Shown: positions 27,752-39,389, counted from the first letter of the stretch. The stretch: 64,000 nt of DNA from Streptococcus sp. SK643 (GCF_000259505.1 NZ_AJMM01000008.1:248001-312000), one strand, 5' to 3'. The notes: generated by a model from the sequence alone, not told the origin. Made by a program: numbers and translations.

Positions 27752-28267
27752 ATGAGAATTGCAATTGGATGTGACCACATCGTAACAGATGAAAAAATGG
27801 CGGTTTCAGAATTTTTGAAATCAAAAGGATATGAAGTCATTGACTTTGGTACATATGACCATACACGTACTCACTACCCAATCTTTGGTAAAAAAGTAGG
27901 TGAAGCAGTTGTTAGCGGTCAAGCTGATCTTGGGGTGTGTATCTGTGGTACAGGTGTTGGTATCAACAACGCTGTAAATAAAGTTCCAGGTGTACGTTCT
28001 GCCTTGGTTCGTGATATGACAACAGCTCTTTATGCTAAAGAACAATTGAATGCTAACGTTATTGGTTTTGGTGGTAAGATTACTGGTGAATTGCTCATGT
28101 GTGATATTATTGAAGCTTTCATCAACGCTGAATACAAACCATCTGAAGAAAACAAAAAATTGATTGCTAAGATTGAACATGTGGAAAGTCACAATGCACA
28201 TCAAGCCGACGCAAACTTCTTTACAGAATTCCTAGAAAAATGGGATCGTGGAGAATATCACGACTAA
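27752..28267 (+). CDS. lacB: Galactose-6-phosphate isomerase subunit LacB
   Basis: A 171-residue partner of Lac[16 protein letters not shown], the catalytic-cysteine-bearing [15 protein letters not shown] and [12 protein letters not shown] are the RpiB-type active-site elements. It starts 30 nt after lacA with AAAGGTAAG upstream. The heteromer converts galactose-6-phosphate into tagatose-6-phosphate. Confidence 0.97.
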   Translation: MRIAIGCDHIVTDEKMAVSEFLKSKGYEVIDFGTYDHTRTHYPIFGKKVGEAVVSGQADLGVCICGTGVGINNAVNKVPGVRSALVRDMTTALYAKEQLNANVIGFGGKITGELLMCDIIEAFINAEYKPSEENKKLIAKIEHVESHNAHQADANFFTEFLEKWDRGEYHD

Positions 28268-28277
28268 GAGGTGACCT

Positions 28278-29207
28278 ATGATTTTAACAGTCACAATGAA
28301 CCCATCTATTGATATTTCCTATCCTTTGGATGAGTTAAAAATTGATACTGTCAATCGAGTAGTTGATGTCACAAAAACAGCCGGTGGTAAAGGTCTGAAT
28401 GTAACCCGTGTTCTTTCAGAATTTGGCGATCCTGTAGCTGCTACTGGTTTAGTTGGTGGGAAACTTGGCGAATACTTGGTTGAAAATATTGATGATAAAG
28501 TAACCAAATGTTTCTTCTCTATTCAGGGAGAAACTCGAAACTGTATTGCTATTCTTCATGGAGAAAACCAAACAGAAGTTTTAGAAAAAGGTCCAGAGGT
28601 TTTGGAACAAGAAGGTCAAGGCTTCTTGGCTCATTTTGAAAAACTTCTTGATAATGTAGAAGTTGTTGCTATTTCAGGTAGTTTACCTGCCGGTCTTCCG
28701 GTTAACTACTATGCTCAACTTGTAAAAATTGCAAATAATGCTGGAAAACCTGTTGTACTGGACTGTTCAGGAGCTGCTCTAGAAGCAGTTCTTGAATCTC
28801 CTCATAAACCAACTGTAATAAAACCAAACAATGAAGAACTGTCACAGCTTCTAGGAAAAGAAGTTTCAAAAGATTTAGATGAATTAAAAGAAGTCCTTCA
28901 AGAACCTTTGTTTGTAGGTATTGAATGGATTATCGTTTCACTTGGTGCCAACGGTGCTTTTGCCAAACATGGTGACACTTTCTACAAGGTAGATATTCCT
29001 AGAATTCAGGTAGTCAATCCTGTTGGATCTGGAGATTCTACTGTAGCAGGGATTTCTTCAGGACTTCTTCACAAAGAATCTGATGCAGAATTACTCATCA
29101 AGGCAAATGTCCTTGGTATGCTCAATGCTCAAGAAAAAATGACTGGTCATGTCAACATGGCCAACTATCAAGCTCTATATGATCAATTAATAGTAAAAGA
29201 GGTATAA
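28278..29207 (+). CDS. lacC: Tagatose-6-phosphate kinase
   Basis: Phosphorylates tagatose-6-phosphate to tagatose-1,6-bisphosphate. The 309-residue PfkB-family kinase has the sugar-binding [15 protein letters not shown] and the C-terminal signature [12 protein letters not shown] containing the catalytic Asp. GAGGTGACC precedes the ATG and the gap to lacB is 10 nt. Part of lacABCD. Confidence 0.96.
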   Translation: MILTVTMNPSIDISYPLDELKIDTVNRVVDVTKTAGGKGLNVTRVLSEFGDPVAATGLVGGKLGEYLVENIDDKVTKCFFSIQGETRNCIAILHGENQTEVLEKGPEVLEQEGQGFLAHFEKLLDNVEVVAISGSLPAGLPVNYYAQLVKIANNAGKPVVLDCSGAALEAVLESPHKPTVIKPNNEELSQLLGKEVSKDLDELKEVLQEPLFVGIEWIIVSLGANGAFAKHGDTFYKVDIPRIQVVNPVGSGDSTVAGISSGLLHKESDAELLIKANVLGMLNAQEKMTGHVNMANYQALYDQLIVKEV

Positions 29208-29208
29208 A

Positions 29209-30189
29209 ATGGCTTTAACAGAACAAAAACGTGCTCGCTTAGAAAAACTTTCTGATGAAAATGGTATCATCTCAGCTCTTGCATTTGACCAACGTGGTGC
29301 TTTGAAACGTCTCATGGCTCAATACCAAACAGAAGAACCAACTGTAGCTCAAATGGAAGAACTTAAAGTTTTAGTAGCAGATGAATTGACTAAATACGCT
29401 TCATCTATGCTTCTTGACCCTGAGTATGGACTTCCAGCGACTAAAGCTCTTGATGAAAAAGCTGGTCTTCTCCTTGCTTATGAAAAAACAGGTTATGATA
29501 CAACAAGTACAAAACGCTTGCCAGACTGCTTGGATGTTTGGTCTGCAAAACGTATTAAAGAAGAAGGTGCAGATGCAGTTAAATTCTTGCTTTACTACGA
29601 TGTAGATAGCTCAGACGAACTCAACCAAGAAAAACAAGCTTACATCGAACGTATCGGTTCTGAATGTGTGGCTGAAGATATCCCATTCTTCCTTGAAATC
29701 CTTGCTTACGATGAAAAAATTGCGGACGCAGGTTCTGTAGAATACGCTAAAGTAAAACCACACAAAGTTATCGGTGCTATGAAAGTCTTCTCAGACCCAC
29801 GCTTTAACATTGATGTCTTGAAAGTAGAAGTTCCTGTTAACATTAAATATGTTGAAGGCTTCGCAGAAGGTGAAGTGGTTTATACACGCGAAGAAGCTGC
29901 AGCCTTCTTTAAAGCACAAGATGAAGCAACTAACTTGCCATACATCTACTTGAGTGCTGGTGTATCAGCTAAACTTTTCCAAGATACTCTTGTATTTGCT
30001 CATGAATCAGGTGCAAACTTTAACGGAGTTCTTTGTGGCCGTGCTACATGGGCTGGATCAGTTGAAGCATACATCAAAGATGGTGAAGCAGCAGCTCGCG
30101 AATGGCTTCGCACAACTGGATTTGAAAACATTGACGAGCTCAATAAAGTTCTTCAAACAACAGCGACTTCATGGAAAGAACGCGTGTAA
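29209..30189 (+). CDS. lacD: Tagatose 1,6-diphosphate aldolase
   Basis: Cleaves tagatose-1,6-bisphosphate to dihydroxyacetone phosphate and glyceraldehyde-3-phosphate, joining the pathway to glycolysis. The 326-residue class I aldolase has [14 protein letters not shown] near the start and the Schiff-base lysine strand [11 protein letters not shown]. It starts 1 nt after lacC. LacD paralogues also act as regulators in some streptococci; nothing here shows that for this copy. Confidence 0.96.
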   Translation: MALTEQKRARLEKLSDENGIISALAFDQRGALKRLMAQYQTEEPTVAQMEELKVLVADELTKYASSMLLDPEYGLPATKALDEKAGLLLAYEKTGYDTTSTKRLPDCLDVWSAKRIKEEGADAVKFLLYYDVDSSDELNQEKQAYIERIGSECVAEDIPFFLEILAYDEKIADAGSVEYAKVKPHKVIGAMKVFSDPRFNIDVLKVEVPVNIKYVEGFAEGEVVYTREEAAAFFKAQDEATNLPYIYLSAGVSAKLFQDTLVFAHESGANFNGVLCGRATWAGSVEAYIKDGEAAAREWLRTTGFENIDELNKVLQTTATSWKERV

Positions 30190-30243
30190 GCAAGTCCTCC
30201 TAGGTTAGGAACATGAATCTAAAAAAATTTAAAAAAAGTTGTA

Positions 30244-30280
30244 TGTAAAGGTTTACAAAATAACTTACTTGTGCTATACT
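30244..30280 (+). promoter_or_regulatory. Promoter of lacT-lacFEG with overlapping cre
   Basis: TTTACA -35 (30252-30257), 17-bp spacer, TATACT -10 (30275-30280) with extended TGC. TGTAAAGGTTTACA at 30244-30257 is a 14-bp near-palindrome that differs from the ideal CcpA site only in its centre (GG for CG) and overlaps the -35. Confidence 0.75.
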
Positions 30281-30300
30281 TAAATCACAAGTTAATACAA

Positions 30301-30336
30301 GGTGAGTGTTACTAAGTAATATTAGGCATGATCACA
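30301..30336 (+). promoter_or_regulatory. RAT antiterminator site for LacT
   Basis: The RNA can form the BglG-type antiterminator fold: GTGA (30302-30305) pairs with TCAC (30332-30335), inside which CTAA pairs with TTAG. It includes the typical GTGTTACT and AGGCATGA stretches. Its 3' half is also the 5' arm of the terminator at 30328-30386, so the two structures exclude each other. Confidence 0.75.
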
Positions 30337-30386
30337 GGTGAATTAGAAATCGGATGATTTTCTAGTTCATTTGTGGTCATTTTTTG
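30328..30386 (+). terminator. Conditional terminator before lacT
   Basis: A 22-bp stem, all Watson-Crick or G-U: 30328-30349 pairs with 30359-30380, loop of 9 nt, then a T-run. It would end transcription unless LacT stabilises the RAT. Confidence 0.85.
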
Positions 30387-30422
30387 TACTCATATGCCTT
30401 TAAGATATAAAAGGAGGTTGAC

Positions 30423-31259
30423 ATGTATCGAATTCTAAATCCAATGAATCACAATGTCTCGCTTGTCAGAAATGATAAAGGAGAAGAAGTGATTGTGATT
30501 GGTAAGGGGATTGCATTTGGAAAGAAGAAGGGAGATTTGATTGCTGAACATCAGGTTGAGAAAATCTTTCGGATGAAGACTGAAGAGTCAAGAGAAAACT
30601 TTATGGCTCTCCTCAAAGATGTTCCGCTTGATTTTATCACAGTGACTTATGAAATCATTGATAAGCTATCAAAGAAATATCATTATCCGATTCAAGAGTA
30701 TCTCTACGTAACCTTGACAGATCATATTTACTGTTCTTACCAAGCTCTAGCACAAGGAAGGTACAAGGATAGTAATCTTCCAGATATTTCCACTAAGTAT
30801 CCTGTCGCTTTTCAAATCGCAAATGAAGCATTTGAAATTTACCGACAGAAGCTAGCGGATCATTTTCCTGAGGACGAAATTATTCGGATTGCTTATCATT
30901 TCATTAATGCCGAAGGTGAAAATGAAGTTGAACTTGTGGAGTCTATTGATAAGAGGAAAGAAATTCTCAGGAATGTTGAAGAAGTGCTAAAGGACTATGC
31001 AATTCAACGAACCAAAGAGAATAATCATTTCTATGATCGTTTTATGATTCATTTGAATTATTTCTTGGATTATTTGGATAGATCCAGAGATGATAATCAA
31101 TCACTTCTGGATATGGAAGACCATATCAAACAATCCTATCCAAAAGCCTTCGAGATTGGTTCCAAGATCTATGATGTGATTACGCAACATACGGGTCTTG
31201 ATTTGTATAAAAGTGAACGAGTTTATCTAGTTCTACATATCCAACGTTTATTGTCATAA
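30423..31259 (+). CDS. lacT: BglG-family transcription antiterminator LacT
   Basis: A 278-residue RNA-binding antiterminator. Residues 1-55 form the co-antiterminator domain ([18 protein letters not shown].., [14 protein letters not shown]), followed by two PTS-regulation domains with the phosphorylatable His residues (for example [19 protein letters not shown] and VLHIQRLLS). Phosphorylation by HPr activates and by LacE/EII inhibits such proteins. It lies directly behind its own RAT/terminator, so it autoregulates. AAGGAGG precedes the ATG. Confidence 0.95.
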   Translation: MYRILNPMNHNVSLVRNDKGEEVIVIGKGIAFGKKKGDLIAEHQVEKIFRMKTEESRENFMALLKDVPLDFITVTYEIIDKLSKKYHYPIQEYLYVTLTDHIYCSYQALAQGRYKDSNLPDISTKYPVAFQIANEAFEIYRQKLADHFPEDEIIRIAYHFINAEGENEVELVESIDKRKEILRNVEEVLKDYAIQRTKENNHFYDRFMIHLNYFLDYLDRSRDDNQSLLDMEDHIKQSYPKAFEIGSKIYDVITQHTGLDLYKSERVYLVLHIQRLLS

Positions 31260-31294
31260 AAATTTATTTAAAACTATATAAGGAGAATTCTATC

Positions 31295-31612
31295 ATGAAT
31301 AGAGAAGAAGTAACATTGTTAGGTTTTGAAATCGTAGCCTATGCTGGCGATGCTCGTTCAAAACTATTGGAAGCTTTAAAGGCTGCTGAAGCTGGCGATT
31401 TTGCGAAAGCAGATAGCTTAGTCGAGGAAGCTGGTAGCTGTATTGCAGAGGCTCACCACGCGCAAACAAGTCTATTAACTAAGGAAGCTTCAGGTGAGGA
31501 CTTAGCTTATAGTGTAACCATGATGCATGGCCAAGACCACTTGATGACAACCATCTTGTTAAAAGATTTGATGCACCACTTAATCGAACTTTATAAGAGA
31601 GGAGTTAAGTAA
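31295..31612 (+). CDS. lacF: PTS lactose-specific EIIA component
   Basis: A 105-residue trimeric helical EIIA. His78 in [12 protein letters not shown] is the residue phosphorylated by HPr and matches His78 of the S. aureus enzyme. It passes phosphate to the EIIB domain of LacE. TAAGGAGAA precedes the ATG. The stop overlaps the lacE start by one base (TAATG). Confidence 0.97.
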   Translation: MNREEVTLLGFEIVAYAGDARSKLLEALKAAEAGDFAKADSLVEEAGSCIAEAHHAQTSLLTKEASGEDLAYSVTMMHGQDHLMTTILLKDLMHHLIELYKRGVK

Positions 31613-33303
31613 TGAATAAATTAATTGCATTTATCGAGAAAGGAAAGCCATTCTTTGAGAAACTATCTCGTAATATCTATCTTCGTGCTATTCGTGATGG
31701 TTTCATTGCAGGTATGCCTGTTATTCTCTTCTCAAGTATCTTTATCTTGATTGCCTTTGTACCAAACTCATGGGGCTTTAAATGGTCTGAAGAAGTTGTA
31801 GCTTTTCTGATGAAACCTTATAGCTATTCTATGGGTATTCTGGCTCTCTTGGTAGCTGGTACAACAGCTAAGTCATTGACCGACTCAGTCAACCGTAGCA
31901 TGGAGAAAACCAATCAAATCAACTATATGTCAACACTGTTGGCAGCGATTGTTGGTTTGTTAATGTTGGCAGCTGATCCAATTGAAGGTGGCTTTGCAAC
32001 AGGATTCCTTGGAACAAAAGGTTTGCTTTCAGCCTTCCTTGCTGCCTTTGTGACTGTAGCTATCTATAAGGTCTGTGTTAAGAACAACGTTACCATTCGT
32101 ATGCCGGACGAAGTTCCGCCAAATATCTCCCAAGTATTTAAAGACGTTATTCCATTTACTCTATCTGTTGTTTCACTTTACGCCCTTGACCTTCTTGCTC
32201 GTCAATTTGCTGGCGCAAGTGTAGCTGAAGCAATTGGTAAATTCTTTGCCCCTCTATTCTCAGCAGCTGATGGTTATCTAGGTATTACCATTATCTTTGG
32301 AGCTTTTGCCTTTTTCTGGTTTGTAGGTATTCATGGTCCTTCTATCGTTGAGCCTGCTATTGCAGCTATTACTTATGCAAATGCCGAAGTCAACTTGAAT
32401 CTCCTTCAACAAGGTATGCATGCAGATAAGATTCTAACTTCTGGTACACAAATGTTTATCGTTACTATGGGTGGTACAGGAGCAACTCTAGTAGTTCCGT
32501 TCATGTTCATGTGGTTAACAAAATCAAAACGTAACCGTGCCATCGGACGTGCATCTGTAGTCCCAACCTTCTTCGGTGTTAACGAACCAATCTTGTTTGG
32601 TGCCCCTCTTGTACTGAACCCAATCTTCTTCATTCCGTTTATCTTTGCTCCAATCGCAAACGTTTGGATCTTCAAATTCTTTATTGAAACACTTGGAATG
32701 AACTCATTTACTGCTAATCTACCATGGACAACTCCAGCTCCACTAGGTCTAGTTCTTGGTACTAACTTCCAAGTTCTATCGTTCATTCTTGCTGCCCTTC
32801 TAATTGTGGTTGACGTAGTCATTTACTATCCATTCCTTAAAGTATATGACGAACAAATTCTCGAAGAAGAACGTTCAGGTAAGTCTAATGATGAATTGAA
32901 AGAAAAAGTTGCTGCAAACTTTAACACTGCAAAAGCGGATGCTATTCTTGAGAAAGCGGGTGTAGAAGCAGTACAAAATAAAATCACTGAAGAAACAAAT
33001 GTTCTCGTTCTATGTGCTGGTGGAGGTACAAGTGGTCTCCTTGCAAATGCTTTGAATAAGGCAGCTGCAGAGTACAATGTTCCTGTGAAAGCAGCAGCAG
33101 GTGGTTATGGTGCTCACCGTGAAATGTTGCCAGAGTTTGATTTGGTTATCCTTGCCCCTCAAGTTGCTTCAAACTTTGAAGATATGAAAGCAGAAACTGA
33201 TAAACTCGATATTAAACTTGCGAAAACAGAAGGCGCTCAATACATTAAATTAACTCGTGATGGAAAAGGTGCTCTTGCATTCGTACAAGCTCAATTCGAT
33301 TAA
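31612..33303 (+). CDS. lacE: PTS lactose-specific EIICB component
   Basis: A 563-residue fusion that imports lactose as lactose-6-phosphate. The N-terminal EIIC domain has about ten TM segments, with the substrate-site motif [14 protein letters not shown] linker at about 420-460 leads to the C-terminal EIIB domain with phospho-Cys468 in [12 protein letters not shown]. It ends in QAQFD. The last 12 bases of the gene are also the start of the 124-bp tandem duplication that follows. Confidence 0.97.
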   Translation: MNKLIAFIEKGKPFFEKLSRNIYLRAIRDGFIAGMPVILFSSIFILIAFVPNSWGFKWSEEVVAFLMKPYSYSMGILALLVAGTTAKSLTDSVNRSMEKTNQINYMSTLLAAIVGLLMLAADPIEGGFATGFLGTKGLLSAFLAAFVTVAIYKVCVKNNVTIRMPDEVPPNISQVFKDVIPFTLSVVSLYALDLLARQFAGASVAEAIGKFFAPLFSAADGYLGITIIFGAFAFFWFVGIHGPSIVEPAIAAITYANAEVNLNLLQQGMHADKILTSGTQMFIVTMGGTGATLVVPFMFMWLTKSKRNRAIGRASVVPTFFGVNEPILFGAPLVLNPIFFIPFIFAPIANVWIFKFFIETLGMNSFTANLPWTTPAPLGLVLGTNFQVLSFILAALLIVVDVVIYYPFLKVYDEQILEEERSGKSNDELKEKVAANFNTAKADAILEKAGVEAVQNKITEETNVLVLCAGGGTSGLLANALNKAAAEYNVPVKAAAGGYGAHREMLPEFDLVILAPQVASNFEDMKAETDKLDIKLAKTEGAQYIKLTRDGKGALAFVQAQFD

Positions 33304-33546
33304 CGATAGGGACTCTGAAATAGTCTCCTATCGTTACGGAAATCGCTATGGCGAATTTCCTAATCGCTTTGTTAATTCGTCGGTAAAAAGATATCGTTTT
33401 TACCTCCTCATGTCACAATTCGATTAATAATAGGGACTCTGAAACAGTCTCCTCTCGTTACGGAAATAGCTATGGCGAATTTCCTAATCGCCTTATTAAT
33501 TCGTCGGTAAAAAGATATCGTTTTTACCTCCTCATGTCACAATTCG
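33292..33546 (+). repeat. 124-bp tandem duplication between lacE and lacG
   Basis: Copy 1 (33292-33415) and copy 2 (33416-33539) differ at 7 of 124 positions by my alignment. A third partial copy, CAATTCG, ends the array. Each unit folds into successive hairpins: CGATAGG-GACT/AGTC-TCCTATCG, GGAAAT..CGC/GGCG..ATTTCC and GGTAAAAA/TTTTTACC. The unit begins inside the last codons of lacE. Together with the hairpin at 33562 it fills the 338-bp gap before lacG. Confidence 0.9.
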
Positions 33547-33561
33547 GTGACTTGGTACAAG

Positions 33562-33610
33562 AAGTGAGATGGAGAAGGATGGCTCACTGACTCCTCTCCT
33601 CTCACTTTTA
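33562..33610 (+). terminator. Terminator-like hairpin just before lacG
   Basis: AAGTGAGA (33562-33569) pairs with TCTCACTT (33600-33607), extended by GGAGA/GGA with two bulges, then a T-rich tract. It lies about 32 bp before the lacG start and may attenuate or protect the lacG message. Confidence 0.55.
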
Positions 33611-33632
33611 CTTTATTTAAATCAAGAAATAG

Positions 33633-35048
<1,416 letters not shown>

Positions 35049-35061
35049 TCTGTAGATAAAA

Positions 35062-35084
35062 ATCCCCACCAATCGGTGGGGATA
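35062..35084. terminator. Terminator between lacG and lacR
   Basis: ATCCCCACC, AATC loop, GGTGGGGAT: a 9-bp perfect stem. A/T-rich flanks on both sides make it usable by both converging genes, though T-runs are short. Confidence 0.75.
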
Positions 35085-35087
35085 GTT

Positions 35088-35855
35088 TTATGGTTTAGAA
35101 AGAATAATTTTTGTTTGTTTTGAAAGTTGTTCTAATGTTTCTTTGCTCAGTTTAGAGTCTGAAACGATGGTATCAATATCAGAGATATTGTAGAAGGTAT
35201 AGAAATCAAATTTATTGAACTTACTGTTGTCAGCTAGTAAGTATTTTTTATTGGAATTATTGAGGGCGATGCGTTGAGATTCACCTTCCTCTTCACTAAA
35301 GGTCGCAATCGCATTGTCCTTAATACCATTACAGCTAACGAAGGCTTTAGAAAATTGAAGATTGGCCAAGTTTTGCAAGGTTAATGTTCCTACAAAGGCT
35401 CCAGTGATAGAGCGGTAGTTTCCACCAATTAAAATCAAATCTGTTAGTTTTCGTTCGTTTAGGATGAGAAAGACTGGTAAACTGTTTGTTACAACACGAA
35501 TATTATCAATAGGAAGTTCACGTGCGAAACTCTCCAGTGTTGTTCCTGGACCAATAAAGATAGTTTCCCCTTTATTGATTAGATGGCCAGCAAAACGGCT
35601 GATTTCTTGTTTTTCTGCAATTTGTAAACCTTGCTTTTCGATGTTTGAACGTTCATTATTTAGGAGAGAACCTGAGCGCATCTTTTCAGCACCACCATGA
35701 ACACGAACAAGGAGGTCCTTATCAGCCAATTCCTGTAAATATCTTCGAGCTGTCATATCTGATACATCAAGACGGGTCATAATTTCTTTTACAGTAATTG
35801 TACCTTTTGTATTTACAGTTTCTAGAATATTATCTAGTTTCTCTTGTTTTAGCAT
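35088..35855 (-). CDS. lacR: Lactose phosphotransferase system repressor
   Basis: DeoR-family repressor of 255 residues. The start MLKQEKLDNILET is chosen because GAGG then lies about 8 nt upstream; GTG and ATG codons 2-3 positions earlier are too close to it. The winged helix spans 1-55 (VKEIMTRLDVSDMTARRYLQELADKD), and a sugar-phosphate-binding domain follows with the IGPGTTLESFAREL loop. Tagatose-6-phosphate is the inducer of known LacR proteins. It faces lacG and presumably controls the galactose PTS and lac promoters. Confidence 0.93.
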   Translation of the reverse strand: MLKQEKLDNILETVNTKGTITVKEIMTRLDVSDMTARRYLQELADKDLLVRVHGGAEKMRSGSLLNNERSNIEKQGLQIAEKQEISRFAGHLINKGETIFIGPGTTLESFARELPIDNIRVVTNSLPVFLILNERKLTDLILIGGNYRSITGAFVGTLTLQNLANLQFSKAFVSCNGIKDNAIATFSEEEGESQRIALNNSNKKYLLADNSKFNKFDFYTFYNISDIDTIVSDSKLSKETLEQLSKQTKIILSKP

Positions 35856-35880
35856 GATCATCACCTCAATTTCTATTACT

Positions 35881-35909
35881 ATTTTATCATAAAGTATTCA
35901 ATCAATCAA
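35881..35909 (-). promoter_or_regulatory. Promoter of lacR
   Basis: On the minus strand: TTGATT -35 (35904-35909), 17-bp spacer ending TGA, TAAAAT -10 (35881-35886). Confidence 0.7.
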
Positions 35910-35933
35910 TTTAAAAAACAAAAGAAAACAAAA

Positions 35934-35970
35934 ACAAAAAAAATATGGTTGTTTTAAACAAACCATATTT
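35934..35970 (-). terminator. Terminator of nrdF
   Basis: AAATATGGTT pairs with AACCATATTT around a 10-nt loop. On the minus strand the hairpin is followed by a T-run. Confidence 0.8.
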
Positions 35971-35990
35971 AAAGAATGTGTTTGGTCATA

Positions 35991-36950
35991 TTATAGGCCA
36001 TAGTTATAGTCATCATCTTGCATGGCTTCAACTTCACCTAGGAGGTAACCATTTCCGACTTGAGAGAAGAAGTCATGGTTGGAAGTTCCTGTAGAGATTC
36101 CGTTCATAACAATTGGATTGACATCATCTGCTGAATCTGGGAAGAGAGGATCTTGACCTAGGTTCATAAGGGCCTTATTAGCGTTGTAGCGTAAGAAGGT
36201 TTTAACTTCTTCAGTCCAACCAACACCATCATAGAGGCTCTCAGTATAGCCCTCTTCATTCTCGTAAAGAGTATAGAGGAGATCGTACATCCATTCCTTG
36301 AGTTTCTCTTGTTCTTCTTCTGGTAATTCATTAAAACCAAGCTGGAACTTGTAACCGATGTAGGTACCGTGAACAGATTCGTCACGAATAATCAATTTGA
36401 TAATTTCTGCTACGTTGGCAAGTTTGTTGTTGCCCAGATAATAGAGGGGAGTGAAGAAACCTGAGTAGAAGAGGAAGGTTTCAAGGAAGACACTGGCAAC
36501 TTTCTTCTCAAGTGGACTACCATTGAGATAGATTTCATTGACAATTTCGGCCTTCTTTTGTAGGTAAGGGTTTGTATTGGTCCATTCGAAAATTTCATCA
36601 ATCTCAGATTTTGTATTCAAAGTTGAGAAGATAGAAGAGTAAGATTTTGCGTGGACTGATTCCATGAATTGGATGTTGTTGAAGACAGCTTCTTCGTGTG
36701 GCGTACGGATATCTGAACGAAGCGCCTGAACACCTGTTTCAGACTGCATAGTATCAAGAAGGGTTAAACCACCAAAGACTTTTCCGACTAAGTCTTTCTC
36801 TTTATTTGATAATTTTCTCCAGTCATCCAAGTCATTTGATAGGGGGATACGTGTATCGAGCCAGAACTGCTCCGTTAACTTCTCCCAAGTTGATTTGTCG
36901 ATGACATCTTCGATGGCATTCCAGTTAATGGCTTTGTAGTAAGTTTCCAT
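35991..36950 (-). CDS. nrdF: Class Ib ribonucleotide reductase beta subunit NrdF
   Basis: Radical-generating R2 subunit (319 residues from METYYKAINWNAIED). The start is placed at 36950, behind a purine-rich site; the open frame extends 26 codons further without one. Metal ligands appear in order in LLDTMQSE, ESVHAKSYS, LETFLFYS and IRDESVHGTY. Class Ib enzymes use a manganese or iron cofactor activated by NrdI, which is not in this window. Paired with nrdE, but about 200 bp separate them. Confidence 0.96.
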   Translation of the reverse strand: METYYKAINWNAIEDVIDKSTWEKLTEQFWLDTRIPLSNDLDDWRKLSNKEKDLVGKVFGGLTLLDTMQSETGVQALRSDIRTPHEEAVFNNIQFMESVHAKSYSSIFSTLNTKSEIDEIFEWTNTNPYLQKKAEIVNEIYLNGSPLEKKVASVFLETFLFYSGFFTPLYYLGNNKLANVAEIIKLIIRDESVHGTYIGYKFQLGFNELPEEEQEKLKEWMYDLLYTLYENEEGYTESLYDGVGWTEEVKTFLRYNANKALMNLGQDPLFPDSADDVNPIVMNGISTGTSNHDFFSQVGNGYLLGEVEAMQDDDYNYGL

Positions 36951-37028
36951 TTGAAATCTCTTTCTGTATATAATAACGCTGTTGTACAATCGTTTTTGCT
37001 TTATGATAATTCCTTTAGTGTATCGCAC

Positions 37029-37051
37029 AAAAAGTCGGAGAACCGACTTTT
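37029..37051 (-). terminator. Terminator-like hairpin between nrdE and nrdF
   Basis: AAAAGTCGG, AGAA loop, CCGACTTTT: a 9-bp perfect stem, followed on the minus strand by TTTTT. It sits between the two subunit genes and could reduce nrdF transcription or mark an mRNA end. Confidence 0.65.
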
Positions 37052-37148
37052 ACATGTGCTTAGCTAGTTTATAAAATGCTTGACCAAGTTCTCTTTTGAA
37101 GTTAGCTTACTAAAATTACAGAGAAATAGTAATTACTTTGGTTAAAAA

Positions 37149-39308
37149 CTAAATAACGCAACTTTCACATTGGTTAGCGCCAACTTCTCCACCATCGTCA
37201 GTAAAGGTACGAACGTAGTAGATAGACTTGATACCCTTGTTAAAGGCATAGTTACGAAGGATTGACAAGTCACGTGTCGTTTGTTTGTTTTCTTTCTTCC
37301 ATTCGTAAAGACCTTTTGGAATGTCACTACGCATGAAGAGAGTGAGGGATAGTCCTTGATCTACATGTTCAGTTGCAGCTGCGTAGACATCAATTACTTT
37401 ACGCATATCCATGTCGTAAGCAGAAGTGTAGTAAGGAATAGTCTCTGTAGACAATCCTGCAGCAGGATAGTAGATCTTACCGATTTTCTTTTCTTGTCGT
37501 TCTTCAATCCGTTGAGTAATAGGGTGGATAGAAGCAGAAACATCATTGATATAACTGATAGAACCATTTGGTGCTACAGCAAGGCGGTTTTGGTGGTAAA
37601 GTCCATCTGCTTGAACCTTGTTACGAAGTTCAGCCCAATCAGCTGCGCTAGGGATAAAGACATCTTTAAAGAGTTCTTTGACACGGTCTGATGTTGGAAC
37701 AAATTCGCCAGTTAAGTATTTCTCAAAGTAGGTACCGTTGGCATAATCTGACTTGTCAAAGTTGTGGAAGGTGATACCACGTTCACGTGCGATATTGTTT
37801 GACTCCACCAAAGTCCAGTAGTTCATAAGCATGAAGTAGATGCTAGTGAACTCAACAGATTCGGGTGATCCATATTCAATCAATTGTTGGGCAAGGTAGC
37901 TGTGAAGTCCCATGGCACCAAGACCAAAGGTATGTGCCTGGCTGTTTCCGTTATCGATAGTAGGAACCGCTACGATATGGGAGCTATCTGTAACAAAGGT
38001 TAAGGCACGCACCATAGCTCGAATAGAGCGACCAAAGTCAGGTGAAGTCATCATGTTGACAACGTTTGTTGAACCAAGGTTACATGAGATATCAGTACCC
38101 ATTTGGAGATATTCTTGAGCATCGTTAATCAAGCTTGGTTCCTGAACTTGGAGAATTTCAGAACACAGGTTACTCATGATGATTTTTCCATCAATAGGAT
38201 TTGCGCGGTTGGCAGTATCGATGTTGACTACATAAGGATAGCCAGATTCTTGTTGCAATTTAGAAATTTCAGTTTCCAAATCACGGGCCTTAATTTTTGT
38301 CTTACGGATATTTGGATTGGCTACAAGTTCATCATATTTTTCAGTAATATCGATGTAGTTAAATGGAATACCGTATTCAAGTTCAACAGAGTAAGGACTG
38401 AATAGGTACATGTCTTCATTTTTACGAGCCAATTCGTAGAATTTGTCTGGTACTACAACACCGAGAGAAAGTGTTTTAACACGAACCTTCTCATCAGCAT
38501 TTTCCTTCTTAGTTGAAAGGAAGGCGATGATATCTGGGTGGAAGACGTTAAGGTAAACAACACCAGCACCTTGACGTTGTCCCAATTGGTTAGAGTAAGA
38601 GAAACTGTCTTCAAAGAGTTTCATAACAGGTACGACACCAGAAGCGGCTCCCTCATATCCTTTAATAGGAGCACCAGCTTCACGAAGGTTGCTGAGAGTA
38701 ATTCCCACACCACCACCGATACGTGACAGTTGAAGGGCAGAGTTGATAGAACGGCCTATAGAGTTCATATCATCCGTAACTTGAATCAAGAAACAAGAGA
38801 CCAACTCACCACGACGGGCACGACCAGCGTTCAAGAAGGAAGGAGTAGCAGGTTGGTAACGTTGGTGAATGATTTCATTTGCAATATCAGTAGCGATAGC
38901 TTCATTACCATCTGCGAAATAAAGTGCGTTAAAGAGTACACGATCTTCCATACTTTCAAGATAGTATTCACCATCATTTGTCTTCAAGGCATATTGATTG
39001 TAAAATTTATAAGCTGCCATGAAAGATTTGAATTGGAAGTTTTGGTCTTTGATAAATTGCGACAATTCTTCCAAAAATTCTGGACGATATTTCTTGATAA
39101 AGGCTGTTTCGATGTAGTTGTGTTCAATGAGGTAGTTGATTTTATCAGTGATTGAATCAAAAACCATAGTGTTTGGAACTACATTTTCTTTAAAGAAGGC
39201 ATCCAAGGCTTCTTTATCTTTATGAAGCATGATTTGTCCATTGACTGGACGGTTGATTTCGTTATTGAGACGGAAGTAAGTCACGTCCTCAAGATGTTTT
39301 AATCCCAT
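37149..39308 (-). CDS. nrdE: Class Ib ribonucleotide reductase alpha subunit NrdE
   Basis: Catalytic R1 subunit that reduces ribonucleoside diphosphates. 719 residues from MGLKHLEDVTYFRLN, with AAGGG upstream; an ATG-like start 8 codons earlier lacks a ribosome site. It has no N-terminal ATP-cone, as is normal for class Ib. Active-site segments such as NLCSEILQ and the C-terminal redox pair in CESCVI are visible. Electrons come from NrdH, encoded just upstream. Confidence 0.97.
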   Translation of the reverse strand: MGLKHLEDVTYFRLNNEINRPVNGQIMLHKDKEALDAFFKENVVPNTMVFDSITDKINYLIEHNYIETAFIKKYRPEFLEELSQFIKDQNFQFKSFMAAYKFYNQYALKTNDGEYYLESMEDRVLFNALYFADGNEAIATDIANEIIHQRYQPATPSFLNAGRARRGELVSCFLIQVTDDMNSIGRSINSALQLSRIGGGVGITLSNLREAGAPIKGYEGAASGVVPVMKLFEDSFSYSNQLGQRQGAGVVYLNVFHPDIIAFLSTKKENADEKVRVKTLSLGVVVPDKFYELARKNEDMYLFSPYSVELEYGIPFNYIDITEKYDELVANPNIRKTKIKARDLETEISKLQQESGYPYVVNIDTANRANPIDGKIIMSNLCSEILQVQEPSLINDAQEYLQMGTDISCNLGSTNVVNMMTSPDFGRSIRAMVRALTFVTDSSHIVAVPTIDNGNSQAHTFGLGAMGLHSYLAQQLIEYGSPESVEFTSIYFMLMNYWTLVESNNIARERGITFHNFDKSDYANGTYFEKYLTGEFVPTSDRVKELFKDVFIPSAADWAELRNKVQADGLYHQNRLAVAPNGSISYINDVSASIHPITQRIEERQEKKIGKIYYPAAGLSTETIPYYTSAYDMDMRKVIDVYAAATEHVDQGLSLTLFMRSDIPKGLYEWKKENKQTTRDLSILRNYAFNKGIKSIYYVRTFTDDGGEVGANQCESCVI

Positions 39309-39339
39309 AAAATTTCCCTTATCTAATTGCAAAAGAAAG

Positions 39340-39362
39340 GCTTCTAAGTTAGCCCTAGAAGC
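39340..39362 (-). other. Hairpin between nrdH and nrdE
   Basis: GCTTCTA (39340-39346) pairs with TAGAAGC (39356-39362). On the minus strand a T-rich stretch follows, so weak attenuation of nrdE is possible. Confidence 0.45.
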
Positions 39363-39389
39363 AGTTTTCTTCTGGATGATGTTTTAAGA

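Noticed and set aside
33304-33560. A CRISPR-like or BOX/RUP array between lacE and lacG.
   Set aside because: There are just two adjacent 124-bp copies without spacers, and the sequence does not match the BOX or RUP consensus I recall.
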